64,000 bases of DNA, taken from contig NC_015321.1 of the NCBI RefSeq assembly GCF_000194605.1, forward strand, positions 3,968,001 through 4,032,000, given 5' to 3'. The notes beneath the pieces are model-generated. The model was given only the letters and a program-made list of their open reading frames with translations. It did not search any database and was not told the origin of the DNA. Both the position numbers and the translations under genes were made by a program. This document shows, piece after piece, positions 45,958 to 54,930 of the stretch. The stretch comes from Fluviicola taffensis DSM 16823. GTDB lineage: Bacteria; Bacteroidota; Bacteroidia; Flavobacteriales_D; Crocinitomicaceae. Each line of letters begins with the position of its first letter. Positions within the stretch are counted from its first letter, which is position 1.

Positions 45958-47907
45958 ATGGATAGGAATACAGTAATTGGTCTAACACTTATTGGCGCTT
46001 TATTGGTAGTGTTCACATACATGAGTCAACCAAGCGAAAAGGAAGTGCAAGCCAAGCAAAAAGAACAAAAGGAATTAGCGCTTCAAGCAAAAAAAGAAGC
46101 AGATTCACTTGATAAAGAGGCTAAAAACAAGCCTAGACTTGTTGCTAAGAAAGACAAGGACGGAAATCAAATCAAAGATGAAAAAGGTGGTTTGGTTTAT
46201 GTAAATCAGGTTACAAAAGGTGACACAACGATCGTTCCTCGTGTAAAAGTACCTACTACGGTTATCTCTAAAGGTGAAATCGTTCGTTTGGAGTCTGAAA
46301 AATTGATTGTAGATTTTTCCACAAAAGGTGGTGTTGTTTCAGCAGTACAATTGAAAGAGTTCGAATCTTACATGAACTTCGCTAAGAATGATGGTAAAAT
46401 TACACCACTTTACTTGTTTAAAGACGGAGACCAAAAAAATCAATTGATTTTCAATATTGCAGGAAACAAATATGCAACTGGAAACAAAGAGTTCGAAATT
46501 GTTTCTAAATCAAAGCACAAAGTTGTTTTCAGACATGATGTGGCTGAAGGTTCAATCATTTACACATACAATTTAAAAGGTGGTTATGATTTAGGATACA
46601 CCATTCAATTGAAAGATTTAAACGGGAAAGTTTTACCAAATTCAGTAATGTTGGATTGGCAAATGGAAATGTTGCGCTCTGAGCGTTTACTTTCAGAACA
46701 ACGCAAAGTTTCTACTATTTGTTATGAATCTGCTGATGGAAAATTAGACTGGAACAGTGAAGTTGCTGAAAGCTATAAAACCGCTGAAACAGATATGAAA
46801 TGGGTGGCTTACAAACAAAGCTATTTCTCCTCTATTCTAAATGCAGACAATGGTTTTAAAGTAAAAGGAACTAAATTCACTTCCACCAACTACAAAGAAG
46901 GCTCTAAAGAATTCTTTACACACATTCGTAAATACCGTTCAAAATTGAATCTGGGAATGCAGTCTGTAAAGGATGGTAAAGCTAGCTTCTCATGGTATTT
47001 TGGACCGAATGATTACCACGTATTGGCTTCTTACAATCAAGACTATGACGATATTCTAAACTTAGGCTGGGGTGTTTTCCGTTGGATCAACTTATATGCT
47101 GTACAACCCGTATTTACATTCTTCATGAACTTAGGAATAAATGCAGGTCTTGCTATTTTATTACTGACGATTATCTTGAAGTTAGTATTGATGCCTGTTC
47201 AGTGGAAAATGTTTGTTTCTTCTGCAAAAATGAAGATTTTGAAACCGCAAATTGATGACATCAATGCGAAGTATCCGAAAAAAGAGGATGCGATGAAAAA
47301 ACAAATGGATATGATGGCGCTTTACCGAGCGTCTGGAGCTTCTCCCCTTGCTGGTTGTGTTCCTATGCTATTCCAAATGCCGATTCTTTTAGCGGTTTTC
47401 CGATTCTTCCCAGCAACATTTGATTTGAGACAACGCGGATTCCTTTGGGCCGAAGATTTGTCGTCATTCGATTCCATTTGGGACTTTGGAACATATATTC
47501 CTCTATATGGTAACCACGTTTCTTTGTTTACATTATTGATGGCTGGAACGACTTTGTTGTATACGCATTTGAATTCATCAAACATGACTCAACAGCAACA
47601 ACCAGGTATGCCAAATATGAAAATCATTATGTACATGTTCCCTTTCATGATGATTTTCTTCTTCAATAATTATTCTTCAGGTTTGAGTTATTATTACTTC
47701 ATCTCTACTTTAATGACAATTATCTTGATGTTTGTTATCAAGAAATTCTTTGTAAATGAAGAGAAGTTGAAGGCTAAAATGGCAGAAGCTCAAACAAATT
47801 CAGCGAAGAAAGGTGCTACTGCTCCCAAGAAAAAATCGAGCTTTATGCAACGATTGGAAGATGCACAACGCCAACAACAAGAAAACGCGAAAAACAAAAA
47901 AAAATAA
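45958..47907 (+). CDS. yidC: membrane protein insertase YidC
   Basis: 649 residues: N-terminal helix (1-25), a Lys/Glu-rich linker, a large periplasmic domain (about 105-370), and the five-helix insertase core from about 388 (GINAGLAILLLTIILKLVLM, MFVSSAKMKILKPQIDDINA, ASPLAGCVPMLFQMPILLAV). The C-terminus is a basic tail (KKKSSFMQRLEDAQRQQQEN) that may touch ribosomes. It inserts and folds inner-membrane proteins with or without SecYEG. Longer than the E. coli protein (548 aa) by the linker and tail. Confidence 0.97.
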   Translation: MDRNTVIGLTLIGALLVVFTYMSQPSEKEVQAKQKEQKELALQAKKEADSLDKEAKNKPRLVAKKDKDGNQIKDEKGGLVYVNQVTKGDTTIVPRVKVPTTVISKGEIVRLESEKLIVDFSTKGGVVSAVQLKEFESYMNFAKNDGKITPLYLFKDGDQKNQLIFNIAGNKYATGNKEFEIVSKSKHKVVFRHDVAEGSIIYTYNLKGGYDLGYTIQLKDLNGKVLPNSVMLDWQMEMLRSERLLSEQRKVSTICYESADGKLDWNSEVAESYKTAETDMKWVAYKQSYFSSILNADNGFKVKGTKFTSTNYKEGSKEFFTHIRKYRSKLNLGMQSVKDGKASFSWYFGPNDYHVLASYNQDYDDILNLGWGVFRWINLYAVQPVFTFFMNLGINAGLAILLLTIILKLVLMPVQWKMFVSSAKMKILKPQIDDINAKYPKKEDAMKKQMDMMALYRASGASPLAGCVPMLFQMPILLAVFRFFPATFDLRQRGFLWAEDLSSFDSIWDFGTYIPLYGNHVSLFTLLMAGTTLLYTHLNSSNMTQQQQPGMPNMKIIMYMFPFMMIFFFNNYSSGLSYYYFISTLMTIILMFVIKKFFVNEEKLKAKMAEAQTNSAKKGATAPKKKSSFMQRLEDAQRQQQENAKNKKK

Positions 47908-47910
47908 CAG

Positions 47911-47934
47911 CTGATCCATCGAAAAATGGATCAG
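47911..47934 (+). terminator. hairpin after yidC
   Basis: Stem CTGATCCAT / ATGGATCAG (9 bp) with loop CGAAAA. No T-run, so it may be an mRNA-stabilising hairpin with the real terminator next. Confidence 0.55.
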
Positions 47935-47949
47935 ACACAATTTAATATC

Positions 47950-47980
47950 AAAAAGACGAGACATTCAATCTCGTCTTTTT
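47950..47980. terminator. bidirectional terminator
   Basis: Stem AAAAAGACGAGA / TCTCGTCTTTTT (12 bp) with loop CATTCAA, ending in T-rich DNA on both strands, between convergent yidC and the gene at 48019. Confidence 0.85.
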
Positions 47981-48018
47981 GATTTATACTAAGCCCGTAA
48001 ATCGGGATATTGACATCT

Positions 48019-49233
48019 CTATCTTCCTCGTTTACCTCCTCCGTTGGAAGGTCTGGAAGCTGGAGCAGTTCTGACAGGAGCACTCTGTCGAATAACGGGT
48101 TGACTCTGACGCTCTGGCTTTGGCTGAACCCGTTGAGGATTATTTATCGGTTGCCTTTGCGCTGGCGCAGGTTGTCGTTGATTTGGCTGTTGTTGCGGTT
48201 GAACGGTTGGGTTTCTTTTTACTGGTTCCATGGGGCGTGTAACACCTGAATTTCCACCATTATTAATTGTCCCCCTATTATTTGAGTTTATAGGTCTTGG
48301 TGCTTGTTCGCGTGTTTTTGGTTCAGTTATTGGAGTTCTATTTGGACGAGTTGGCTCTGTTTTCAATCCTTCCGTTCTTCCACCTGGTCTTTTATCCTGA
48401 ATAGAACCATTTTCTGGTCTAATTGGTTTTTCAGTTCCAATTCTTCCCCCATTTGCAACTTGATTATTGAGCTTTCTTCCTTTGTAAGATACTTGTTGCG
48501 GAGCATATCTTGTTCTCACTGTCGCACTTCTAGTTCGGTGAGATTTGTAAATGACATGCGCATTTGGAACATGATATACATTGGTGTAGTGACACCAACC
48601 ATGATATCGATAAACTCTTTGATAATAAACGTGCCAATAAACAGGTCTCCAAGGTCTCCACCAAGATGGATAGTAATCCCAATAATAAGGCGAATACCAC
48701 GGGTCATAAAATGGGTCATACATATATTGAACACAAGGCCAGCCCCAAACGTTTACGAAAATAACGGTGGTTGGAGTCATTAAAATAGAAGGACCTAATG
48801 ATTGCTTGGTTTCTTTTTCATCAATTGGCTCCATAAGGATTTCTTCACCATAAAGAGTTTCATCTCCAATGATTTGTAATTGAGCTTCTGATTTACCGCG
48901 CTTTTCAATAACAATTGCTGCGACATCTTGAGATTCTTTACTATTTACAGGAATTTGAAGTAAAACGGCATGATTATCTCCCTCTTTTTTATCAACTACA
49001 CGTATGTAATCAATGGCATTATTACCGTCTAAATCAAGGTTGTTAACTCCATTTGATTCTGTATTTAGTTTCTTCTCGAAATCTTCTAAACTCTTAGATT
49101 GCTTGAATAATTCCAGTGCACCTTGCAGGTCAAAATTATCCCCGGGCATGCCTGTACTATCAGAACTTTGAGCGAATGTGTTGAATGACAACCCAGTTAT
49201 CAAAATCAACCCCGAAAAAAATAATCTTTTCAT
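48019..49233 (-). CDS. secreted Tyr/Trp-rich and Pro/Gln/Arg-rich protein
   Basis: 404 residues from ATG at 49233 (signal peptide ITGLSFNTFAQ). Region about 50-135 has DLDGNNAIDYIRVVDKKEGD, an EF-hand-like or thrombospondin-type acidic loop, a family seen in many Bacteroidota as unknown conserved proteins. Then a Trp/Tyr-rich stretch (FYDPWYSPYYWDYYPSWWRP) and a Pro/Gln/Arg/Asn-rich tail (RQPAPAQRQPINNPQRVQPK) of about 140 residues, probably disordered and basic. Function unknown. Confidence 0.75.
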   Translation of the reverse strand: MKRLFFSGLILITGLSFNTFAQSSDSTGMPGDNFDLQGALELFKQSKSLEDFEKKLNTESNGVNNLDLDGNNAIDYIRVVDKKEGDNHAVLLQIPVNSKESQDVAAIVIEKRGKSEAQLQIIGDETLYGEEILMEPIDEKETKQSLGPSILMTPTTVIFVNVWGWPCVQYMYDPFYDPWYSPYYWDYYPSWWRPWRPVYWHVYYQRVYRYHGWCHYTNVYHVPNAHVIYKSHRTRSATVRTRYAPQQVSYKGRKLNNQVANGGRIGTEKPIRPENGSIQDKRPGGRTEGLKTEPTRPNRTPITEPKTREQAPRPINSNNRGTINNGGNSGVTRPMEPVKRNPTVQPQQQPNQRQPAPAQRQPINNPQRVQPKPERQSQPVIRQSAPVRTAPASRPSNGGGKRGR

Positions 49234-49378
49234 GATATTGGTTTTCAGATAAGTTACCAATAACTATGCAAGGAATCAATGATAGCGCGCCAAAAAAAGT
49301 TAATGCAAGGATCTCTTAAAATGAAAAATAGTTATTAATCGAATTAAAAAAGAAAGATTTTTATTCAAGAAAAGAAAC

Positions 49379-49870
49379 CTAATCTTTCAATTCATTCCGC
49401 AAACGAATAAAATCTTGAATTTTATCATTTTCTACCAATACGGCTAAATTGTATTGAGCGATTTTCCACTCTTTTCCAATTTTAATCAATACGCCACTTC
49501 CTCTACAATCCTTCATCCACGTGTCAATTTTTTCGTCGAACCAAGCAAATTTTCCATCTTTCGAGATTTCAATGTGACGTTCGATTTTTCGAAAATCCCA
49601 CGCTTTTCCTTTATCAAAATAAGGTTTACAAAATGCTCCGAATTCTTCTTTATTCCACCGTTCTGTGGGATCGGTTCCCAAATAGATGAAATTATCCGAC
49701 ATGAATTGGAAATAGTTGGTATAATTTGCTTCAGCGGCGGCTTTGTGCCAATTATCAATTAATTGATCAATTGTTTCTGTTTCACTTGGTTTTGGCTTAG
49801 TAACTCCAGAGGAAACAAGATAGAATCCAATAAAAAGAATGGGGATAAGTTTAATCATTTTCATAAGCAA
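49379..49870 (-). CDS. SnoaL/NTF2-like (DUF4440-type) secreted protein
   Basis: 163 residues: signal peptide (about 1-23), then a small cone-shaped alpha+beta domain with IDNWHKAAAEANYTNYFQFM, YLGTDPTERWNKEEFGAFCK and IGKEWKIAQYNLAVLV, the SnoaL/DUF4440 pattern. Could bind or hydrolyse a small ligand; function unknown. First codon uncertain (two close ATGs). Confidence 0.8.
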   Translation of the reverse strand: MLMKMIKLIPILFIGFYLVSSGVTKPKPSETETIDQLIDNWHKAAAEANYTNYFQFMSDNFIYLGTDPTERWNKEEFGAFCKPYFDKGKAWDFRKIERHIEISKDGKFAWFDEKIDTWMKDCRGSGVLIKIGKEWKIAQYNLAVLVENDKIQDFIRLRNELKD

Positions 49871-49874
49871 AAAA

Positions 49875-49905
49875 AATACCGCCTGAGCAAAGCTTAGACG
49901 GTATT
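49875..49905 (-). terminator. hairpin terminator of the subtilase gene
   Basis: Read on the minus strand, AATACCGTCTAAGC and GCTCAGGCGGTATT fold into a 14-position stem (12 pairs, one G-T wobble) with loop TTT, followed by T's. It ends the gene starting at 51500. Confidence 0.8.
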
Positions 49906-49925
49906 AAATATAGACAATAAATAGT

Positions 49926-51500
49926 TTATTTTTTCACTTTCGCTTTGCACATTTTTACTGCTGCAGCGATATCAATAACACCACCTGTTGTAGAAAGTTT
50001 TCCAAAATCAACTGGTGTATCTGTTCCAGGGGAAGGAATCATTGTTCCTTTGTATTGTTTTGCAGAAGCCAACATAATGTCTTTAATTTCTTTCATTGTT
50101 AATGAAGGAAAATAAGATTTCAGCAAAGCGGCAACTCCTGAAACCATTGGTGCAGCCATCGACGTTCCTTGCAAAATTTTGTAATCACTTTGTGGAATTG
50201 TATTGTAAATCTCAAATCCTGGAGCGAATATATTTACTTGGCGAGAACTATAGTTGGAGAAATTCGCTGCCAATTTTTTCTTATCTCTTGTAGAAGCACC
50301 AATACAAATATACATGTCCAGTGGTTTCGTTTGGAATGAATACTCATTTGTTGGGAAATTTGGATGCTCATCTAAGTTTTCACCATCATTTCCAGCAGCA
50401 TGAACCAAAAGAACACCTTTAGATTCAGCATAAAGCATTGCTTCATACACTTCTTTTGGATGTTTTGAATATGCTTTTCCAAATGACATATTAATAACAG
50501 ATGCCCCGTTATCAGCAGCATATCGAATAGCTAATGCAATATCTTTATCTTGCTCATCTCCATTAGGAACTGCACGAAGAGACATTAATTTCACATTTTC
50601 AGCTACTCCATCACCACCTAATTCGTTGTGTCGAACAGCACCAATAATTCCTCCTACATGTGTTCCATGCAAAGCTTCAGGCCCTTCAACATCATTATTT
50701 CCATAATGGATATCATTGAAATCATCTGGATTATCGCCAATAAACTGACGGTCATTGTACTCCATATTCAATTGGTAGTTAATGCTTCCGTTAAAATGAT
50801 CAACACCTTCTTTGATGCTTTCTTCTGACAATTGACCATTTGCAATATAAGTACCTAATTGCTTCAGCTGCATATCTTCAGGAGTAGTCACTTTCCAAGC
50901 ATTCACATCATCTTCTGTGAAGTTTGGGCCTAATTTCTCAATCAATTTTGCTTTCAACATTGGAAACATTTCACCCAACTGAGTATACTGCTCCAATGCT
51001 TGGATATTTCCATTACGTTCAGTTTCAATTGCTTTGTAAAGTTCTTTGTATGTTGCATAGTCTGCTTTATCTGCAGCTGCAATTTCTGACTCAGATTTCC
51101 CGTTGAATTTCTGATGTAATTCAGCACAAATACGTGTTTTCTCTAAACGTGTATAATCTTGATTATCTCCGTTTGGCGCTCCTAAAAAATTCCATCCGTG
51201 AATATCATCAATATATCCATTTTTATCATCGTCAATTCCATTATTAGGAATCTCTTTCTCATTTGTCCAGATTTTCCCTTGAAGATCTTTGTGTTCGATA
51301 TCAATTCCAGAGTCAATAACTGCTACAATAACAGTTGTTGATTGTTGCTTTTTCAAAGAAGAATAAGCTTTTTCAGTATTCATTCCTGGTGTAGCACCAT
51401 TATACCAATTTTTTATTTCGTCTGTTTTTTGACCGTAAATAAAATTCATTACACCGACAGAAAACAGGGCTAATGATAATGTGAGGATTCTTTTCTTCAT
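49926..51500 (-). CDS. S8-family subtilisin-like serine protease
   Basis: 524 residues: signal peptide (1-23), catalytic triad Asp63 in VIVAVIDSGID, His278 in LHGTHVGGIIGA, Ser447 in LQGTSMAAPMVSG. A large insertion (about 85-265) sits between Asp and His and may be a lid or prodomain-like region. DDDKNGYIDDIHGWNF looks calcium-binding. No T9SS domain, so periplasmic or lipid-linked by another route. Divergent from the other subtilase at 51602. Confidence 0.93.
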   Translation of the reverse strand: MKKRILTLSLALFSVGVMNFIYGQKTDEIKNWYNGATPGMNTEKAYSSLKKQQSTTVIVAVIDSGIDIEHKDLQGKIWTNEKEIPNNGIDDDKNGYIDDIHGWNFLGAPNGDNQDYTRLEKTRICAELHQKFNGKSESEIAAADKADYATYKELYKAIETERNGNIQALEQYTQLGEMFPMLKAKLIEKLGPNFTEDDVNAWKVTTPEDMQLKQLGTYIANGQLSEESIKEGVDHFNGSINYQLNMEYNDRQFIGDNPDDFNDIHYGNNDVEGPEALHGTHVGGIIGAVRHNELGGDGVAENVKLMSLRAVPNGDEQDKDIALAIRYAADNGASVINMSFGKAYSKHPKEVYEAMLYAESKGVLLVHAAGNDGENLDEHPNFPTNEYSFQTKPLDMYICIGASTRDKKKLAANFSNYSSRQVNIFAPGFEIYNTIPQSDYKILQGTSMAAPMVSGVAALLKSYFPSLTMKEIKDIMLASAKQYKGTMIPSPGTDTPVDFGKLSTTGGVIDIAAAVKMCKAKVKK

Positions 51501-51601
51501 GACTATTAATTCTTTTTTTGGAAGGAATACAATTCCTTTGAAACAAATATCTTAATTTGCAGAAAGATATTTTGAGTATTCTATATTAAAGGTTAAAAAA
51601 A

Positions 51602-54187
51602 ATGTTCATAGGAAAACTACTACAACAAGCGGTGAAAGTAAATAAAATATTATTTATAGTAGGGTTAATTTTTATTAATTCAATGCAATCTTTTGCCCAA
51701 ACAGATAATTTTCGATTCAAAAAATTACTAGCAGACCAACCAACTACATCCATGGCGTTTGCTGTAACCAATTCTGGAAACCTTGATGCTTTATTGTCTA
51801 TTAAAGAAATTTCAGTAAAACAGGTTACTAAAGACTGGATCTATATTCAAACAAATCCAACTTGGATTAAGCAAGCAATGGAGTCTAAAGTGATCAAGTC
51901 GTTTTATTTAGAATTTTCGATGCCAAAACCACTCAATGATTCAACCTTAGTAACACATTTCGTAAAACCAGTTCACCAAGGATTAGGAGGATTACAAACA
52001 CCATTTACAGGAAAAGATGTGATTGTCGCTTTTGTCGATCAAGGATTGGATTATAACCATCCAGATTTTAGGGATGCGAATGGAAATACACGAGTGCTTT
52101 ATTATTGGGATCATTCACTGCCTAATGCGGCAAACACTCCTATGCCTTACGGTTATGGGCAATTGTGGACGGGAGCAGAAATCCAAGCAGGTACTTGTGG
52201 AAGTATTGAAGAATCTTCTGGGCATGGAACATCGGTTACTGGAGCTGGGGTTTCAAATGGATTAGCAAATGGAGAGGAAACAGGAATGGCTCCAGAGGCT
52301 AATATCATCGTCATTGAAACAAATTTCAATCTGCCAAATTGGACTCTTACTGTAGCCGACGCTTGTGATTTTGTCTTTAAAAAGGCAGAACAACTAGGTA
52401 TGCCTGCCGTCGTTAACTTATCGGTTGGCTCTTACTTGGGAAGTCATGACGGAACAGACCCTGCAGCCGTTTTAATGGATAATTTATTGGATGAAAAAAA
52501 TGGACGAATCATTGTTTGCGCTGCTGGAAATTCAGGTTCTTGGGGCAAATACCATGTTCATGGCGATGTTGATTCAGACACTTCTTTTGTTTGGGTGAAG
52601 CCAAATCCAGCAAGTCAACTTGGTCCAAATACCGTTTATTTAGATCTCTGGTCAGATTTAGGAGACGCAACTTGGAGCTATGCTTGGGGAGCTAACAAAT
52701 CATCTGGCGACTTTCAAGAAAGAGCTACGACTATCTATCGAGCAGCAAACGCAAGTATTGGTACAACGATTAAAGACACTTTGTGGAATGGTTCAAACAG
52801 AGTGGCTATTTTAGAGATTTATCCAGAAATTGTTGGTCCGAATTTACATCTAGAATTCTATTTCACACAAGTAGATTCTACTAGCTATTTGTATTCATTT
52901 AAAACAAAAGGATCTGGGAAATATGATGCTTGGAGTGGGTCAGAAGTTATTTCATTGAATAACATGTTAGTTACAGGGCTTCCAACTTCCGCAATTTACC
53001 CACCAATTCAACACTATCACCTACCCGATTCTCTTCAAACCCTTGTTTCTTCCTGGAACTGCTCACCAAAAGTGGTTACTGTTGGGAATATCAGGAATCG
53101 TTGGGGACATGTTGATGCGAATGGTAATAACTACTTGCCAAATCCTCCGAACTACACGAATATAGGGCAATTAACTCCAGCCTCCTCAAAAGGTCCCACA
53201 AAATATGGGCATACTAAACCAGATGTAGTTGCATGTGGAGATGTTTCATTGAGTGCAGGACCATTTTGGATTTTGAATGACCCAGGATGGAATGCTTCAA
53301 AAAGTCAAAATGGCATGCATGTTAGAAATGGAGGGACTTCTATGGCATCCCCCGTTGTTGCTGGTATAGCAGCTCTTTATTTAGAAAAATGCAGTAAGGG
53401 GAATTATCAAAGTTTCTTGGATGGAATTCATTCTACTGCATTTACGGATATTTACACAGGAGTTATTCCGAATAACGCTTATGGCTATGGTAAAATTCAC
53501 GCATTAAATCTATTGCTGCAATCTAACTTTACCAATACAATCACTGCCGATGCATTCTTTTGTCCAGGTGATAGTGCTGTTTCAACAGCTTCTATTCCAA
53601 ATTATTCCATTGAATGGATGAATGGTGACACTACATACAAAGTTCCATTAACAGCATCTGGGGAGGTTTATTTCAAAGCCTTTGATCAAAATGGATGTGT
53701 TTCATTTTCGGATACTTTAGATGTATTAGCAGCTTCTGCTCCTCCCGCGCCAGTTATATCTGTGAATGGAACTTTACTTTCGACGAGTCCTTATCCCAGT
53801 TTGCAATGGTATAAAGATGGAATCTTAATTCCTGGTGCTACGAATTCAAGTTATACCATTACTTTACCTTCGTCTTCTTTCTATACAGTTTCTCGAACAA
53901 GTATTGATGGATGTGAAGTTTTCTCTCTTCCATACAACCCTTCTTTGGGATTAGAAGAATTAATTAGTCAAATTCAAGTTTATCCGAATCCGACTCATGG
54001 GAATGTAATAATTAACTCTGTAATTCCATTAAGTGATTTACAAATAATTGATTTACAAGGAAGAATGGTGAAATCGAGTTTTGATAATACACAGGAAATT
54101 TCTATTTCAGATCTTCAAAACGGAACATATTATTTAATTATTCACACCGATGTTCAATACTTTCAGGTTAAAATTGTGAAGAATTAA
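51602..54187 (+). CDS. T9SS-exported S8-family serine protease
   Basis: 861 residues: signal peptide (1-33, SFAQ), a short prodomain, catalytic Asp146 (FVDQGLDYNHPD), His208 (SSGHGTSVTG), Ser580 (RNGGTSMASPVVAG), an Ig-like domain (about 640-780), and a C-terminal type A sorting domain (YPNPTHGNVIINS ... YFQVKIVKN). It should be secreted by T9SS and degrade extracellular protein. Faces away from the other subtilase; the 100-bp gap is AT-rich. Confidence 0.93.
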   Translation: MFIGKLLQQAVKVNKILFIVGLIFINSMQSFAQTDNFRFKKLLADQPTTSMAFAVTNSGNLDALLSIKEISVKQVTKDWIYIQTNPTWIKQAMESKVIKSFYLEFSMPKPLNDSTLVTHFVKPVHQGLGGLQTPFTGKDVIVAFVDQGLDYNHPDFRDANGNTRVLYYWDHSLPNAANTPMPYGYGQLWTGAEIQAGTCGSIEESSGHGTSVTGAGVSNGLANGEETGMAPEANIIVIETNFNLPNWTLTVADACDFVFKKAEQLGMPAVVNLSVGSYLGSHDGTDPAAVLMDNLLDEKNGRIIVCAAGNSGSWGKYHVHGDVDSDTSFVWVKPNPASQLGPNTVYLDLWSDLGDATWSYAWGANKSSGDFQERATTIYRAANASIGTTIKDTLWNGSNRVAILEIYPEIVGPNLHLEFYFTQVDSTSYLYSFKTKGSGKYDAWSGSEVISLNNMLVTGLPTSAIYPPIQHYHLPDSLQTLVSSWNCSPKVVTVGNIRNRWGHVDANGNNYLPNPPNYTNIGQLTPASSKGPTKYGHTKPDVVACGDVSLSAGPFWILNDPGWNASKSQNGMHVRNGGTSMASPVVAGIAALYLEKCSKGNYQSFLDGIHSTAFTDIYTGVIPNNAYGYGKIHALNLLLQSNFTNTITADAFFCPGDSAVSTASIPNYSIEWMNGDTTYKVPLTASGEVYFKAFDQNGCVSFSDTLDVLAASAPPAPVISVNGTLLSTSPYPSLQWYKDGILIPGATNSSYTITLPSSSFYTVSRTSIDGCEVFSLPYNPSLGLEELISQIQVYPNPTHGNVIINSVIPLSDLQIIDLQGRMVKSSFDNTQEISISDLQNGTYYLIIHTDVQYFQVKIVKN

Positions 54188-54197
54188 AAAGAAGCAG

Positions 54198-54205
54198 TAT
54201 TTTTG
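54198..54205 (+). promoter_or_regulatory. -7 promoter box (TATTTTTG)
   Basis: Perfect TAnnTTTG, 18 nt upstream of the DUF5606 gene ATG. Confidence 0.45.
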
Positions 54206-54223
54206 GACATATAAATTAATCGA

Positions 54224-54847
54224 ATGAATTTAACAGGTATCATTGCAATCTCAGGAAAATCAGGACTGTATAGAGTTTTGGCTCAAGGTAAAAACAACAT
54301 CATTGTAGAATCATTGGAAGACAAAAAACGTGTTCCAGCATACGCTTCAGACAGAATTTCTGCATTGGATGACATTTCTATCTACACCTACGATGATGAT
54401 AAACCATTGAAAGAAATTTTGGTTTCTATTTTTGAAAAGGAAAAAGGGAAAGAAACAATTTCACATAAAGAAGACCAAGCGAAGTTGAAAGCTTACTTAT
54501 TGGAGGTTCTTCCAAATTATGATCAAGAAAGAGTTTACGCTTCTGATATCAAGAAAATTTTCCAGTGGTACAATCTATTGTTCAAAGCTGGAGCATTGGT
54601 CATTGAAGAAGAGGTAGCTGAAGAAGCTCCTAAGGAAAAGAAAACTGCAAAAGCAGCAGCTAAGAAAGGTGAAGAAACTTCGACGGATGAAGAAACTCCA
54701 GTAAAAAAGGCTCCTGCGAAAAAAGCAGCAACTCCTAAAGCAGCTGTGAAAGCACCAGCAGCGAAAGGCCCCGTAAAATCTGCTGGCAAAGCGACTGGAG
54801 CGAAAAAAGTAGCAGCTCCTAAAACAGGTTCATCGAGAGGTAAGTAA
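54224..54847 (+). CDS. DUF5606 protein with Lys/Ala-rich histone-like tail
   Basis: 207 residues. Residues 1-125 (LTGIIAISGKSGLYRVLAQG, DISIYTYDDDKPLKEILVSI, YASDIKKIFQWYNLLFKAGA) match DUF5606, a conserved Bacteroidota domain of unknown function with SH3-like start. Residues about 140-207 are AK/AP-rich (KKAPAKKAATPKAAVKAPAA), like the C-terminal tail of histone H1. The tail suggests nucleic-acid binding (inference). Cytoplasmic. Confidence 0.85.
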   Translation: MNLTGIIAISGKSGLYRVLAQGKNNIIVESLEDKKRVPAYASDRISALDDISIYTYDDDKPLKEILVSIFEKEKGKETISHKEDQAKLKAYLLEVLPNYDQERVYASDIKKIFQWYNLLFKAGALVIEEEVAEEAPKEKKTAKAAAKKGEETSTDEETPVKKAPAKKAATPKAAVKAPAAKGPVKSAGKATGAKKVAAPKTGSSRGK

Positions 54848-54867
54848 TTATCCAAAATATTTCATAA

Positions 54868-54901
54868 AATGAGGGGACGCGACGCATCGCGTCCCCTCAT
54901 T
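54868..54901. terminator. 15-bp GC-rich hairpin terminator
   Basis: AATGAGGGGACGCGA / TCGCGTCCCCTCATT with loop CGCA. Its inner core matches the hairpin at 31765. The T-rich run behind it also holds the promoter of the next gene. Confidence 0.9.
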
Positions 54902-54918
54902 GTTTTATCTCTTTTTTT

Positions 54919-54926
54919 TATTTTTG
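54919..54926 (+). promoter_or_regulatory. -7 promoter box (TATTTTTG), 4 nt from start codon
   Basis: Perfect TAnnTTTG followed by TAGT and the ATG of the M3 peptidase gene, and embedded in the T-tract of the previous terminator. Confidence 0.5.
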
Positions 54927-54930
54927 TAGT

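Noticed and set aside
48304-48783. 159-codon plus-strand frame opposite the Tyr/Trp-rich secreted protein
   Set aside because: Low-complexity Trp/Ser-rich shadow of the real gene on the minus strand, no start signals.
54535-54855. Ala/Phe-rich minus-strand frame opposite the DUF5606 tail
   Set aside because: It is the reverse reading of the Lys/Ala-rich tail; repeats come only from codon bias there.
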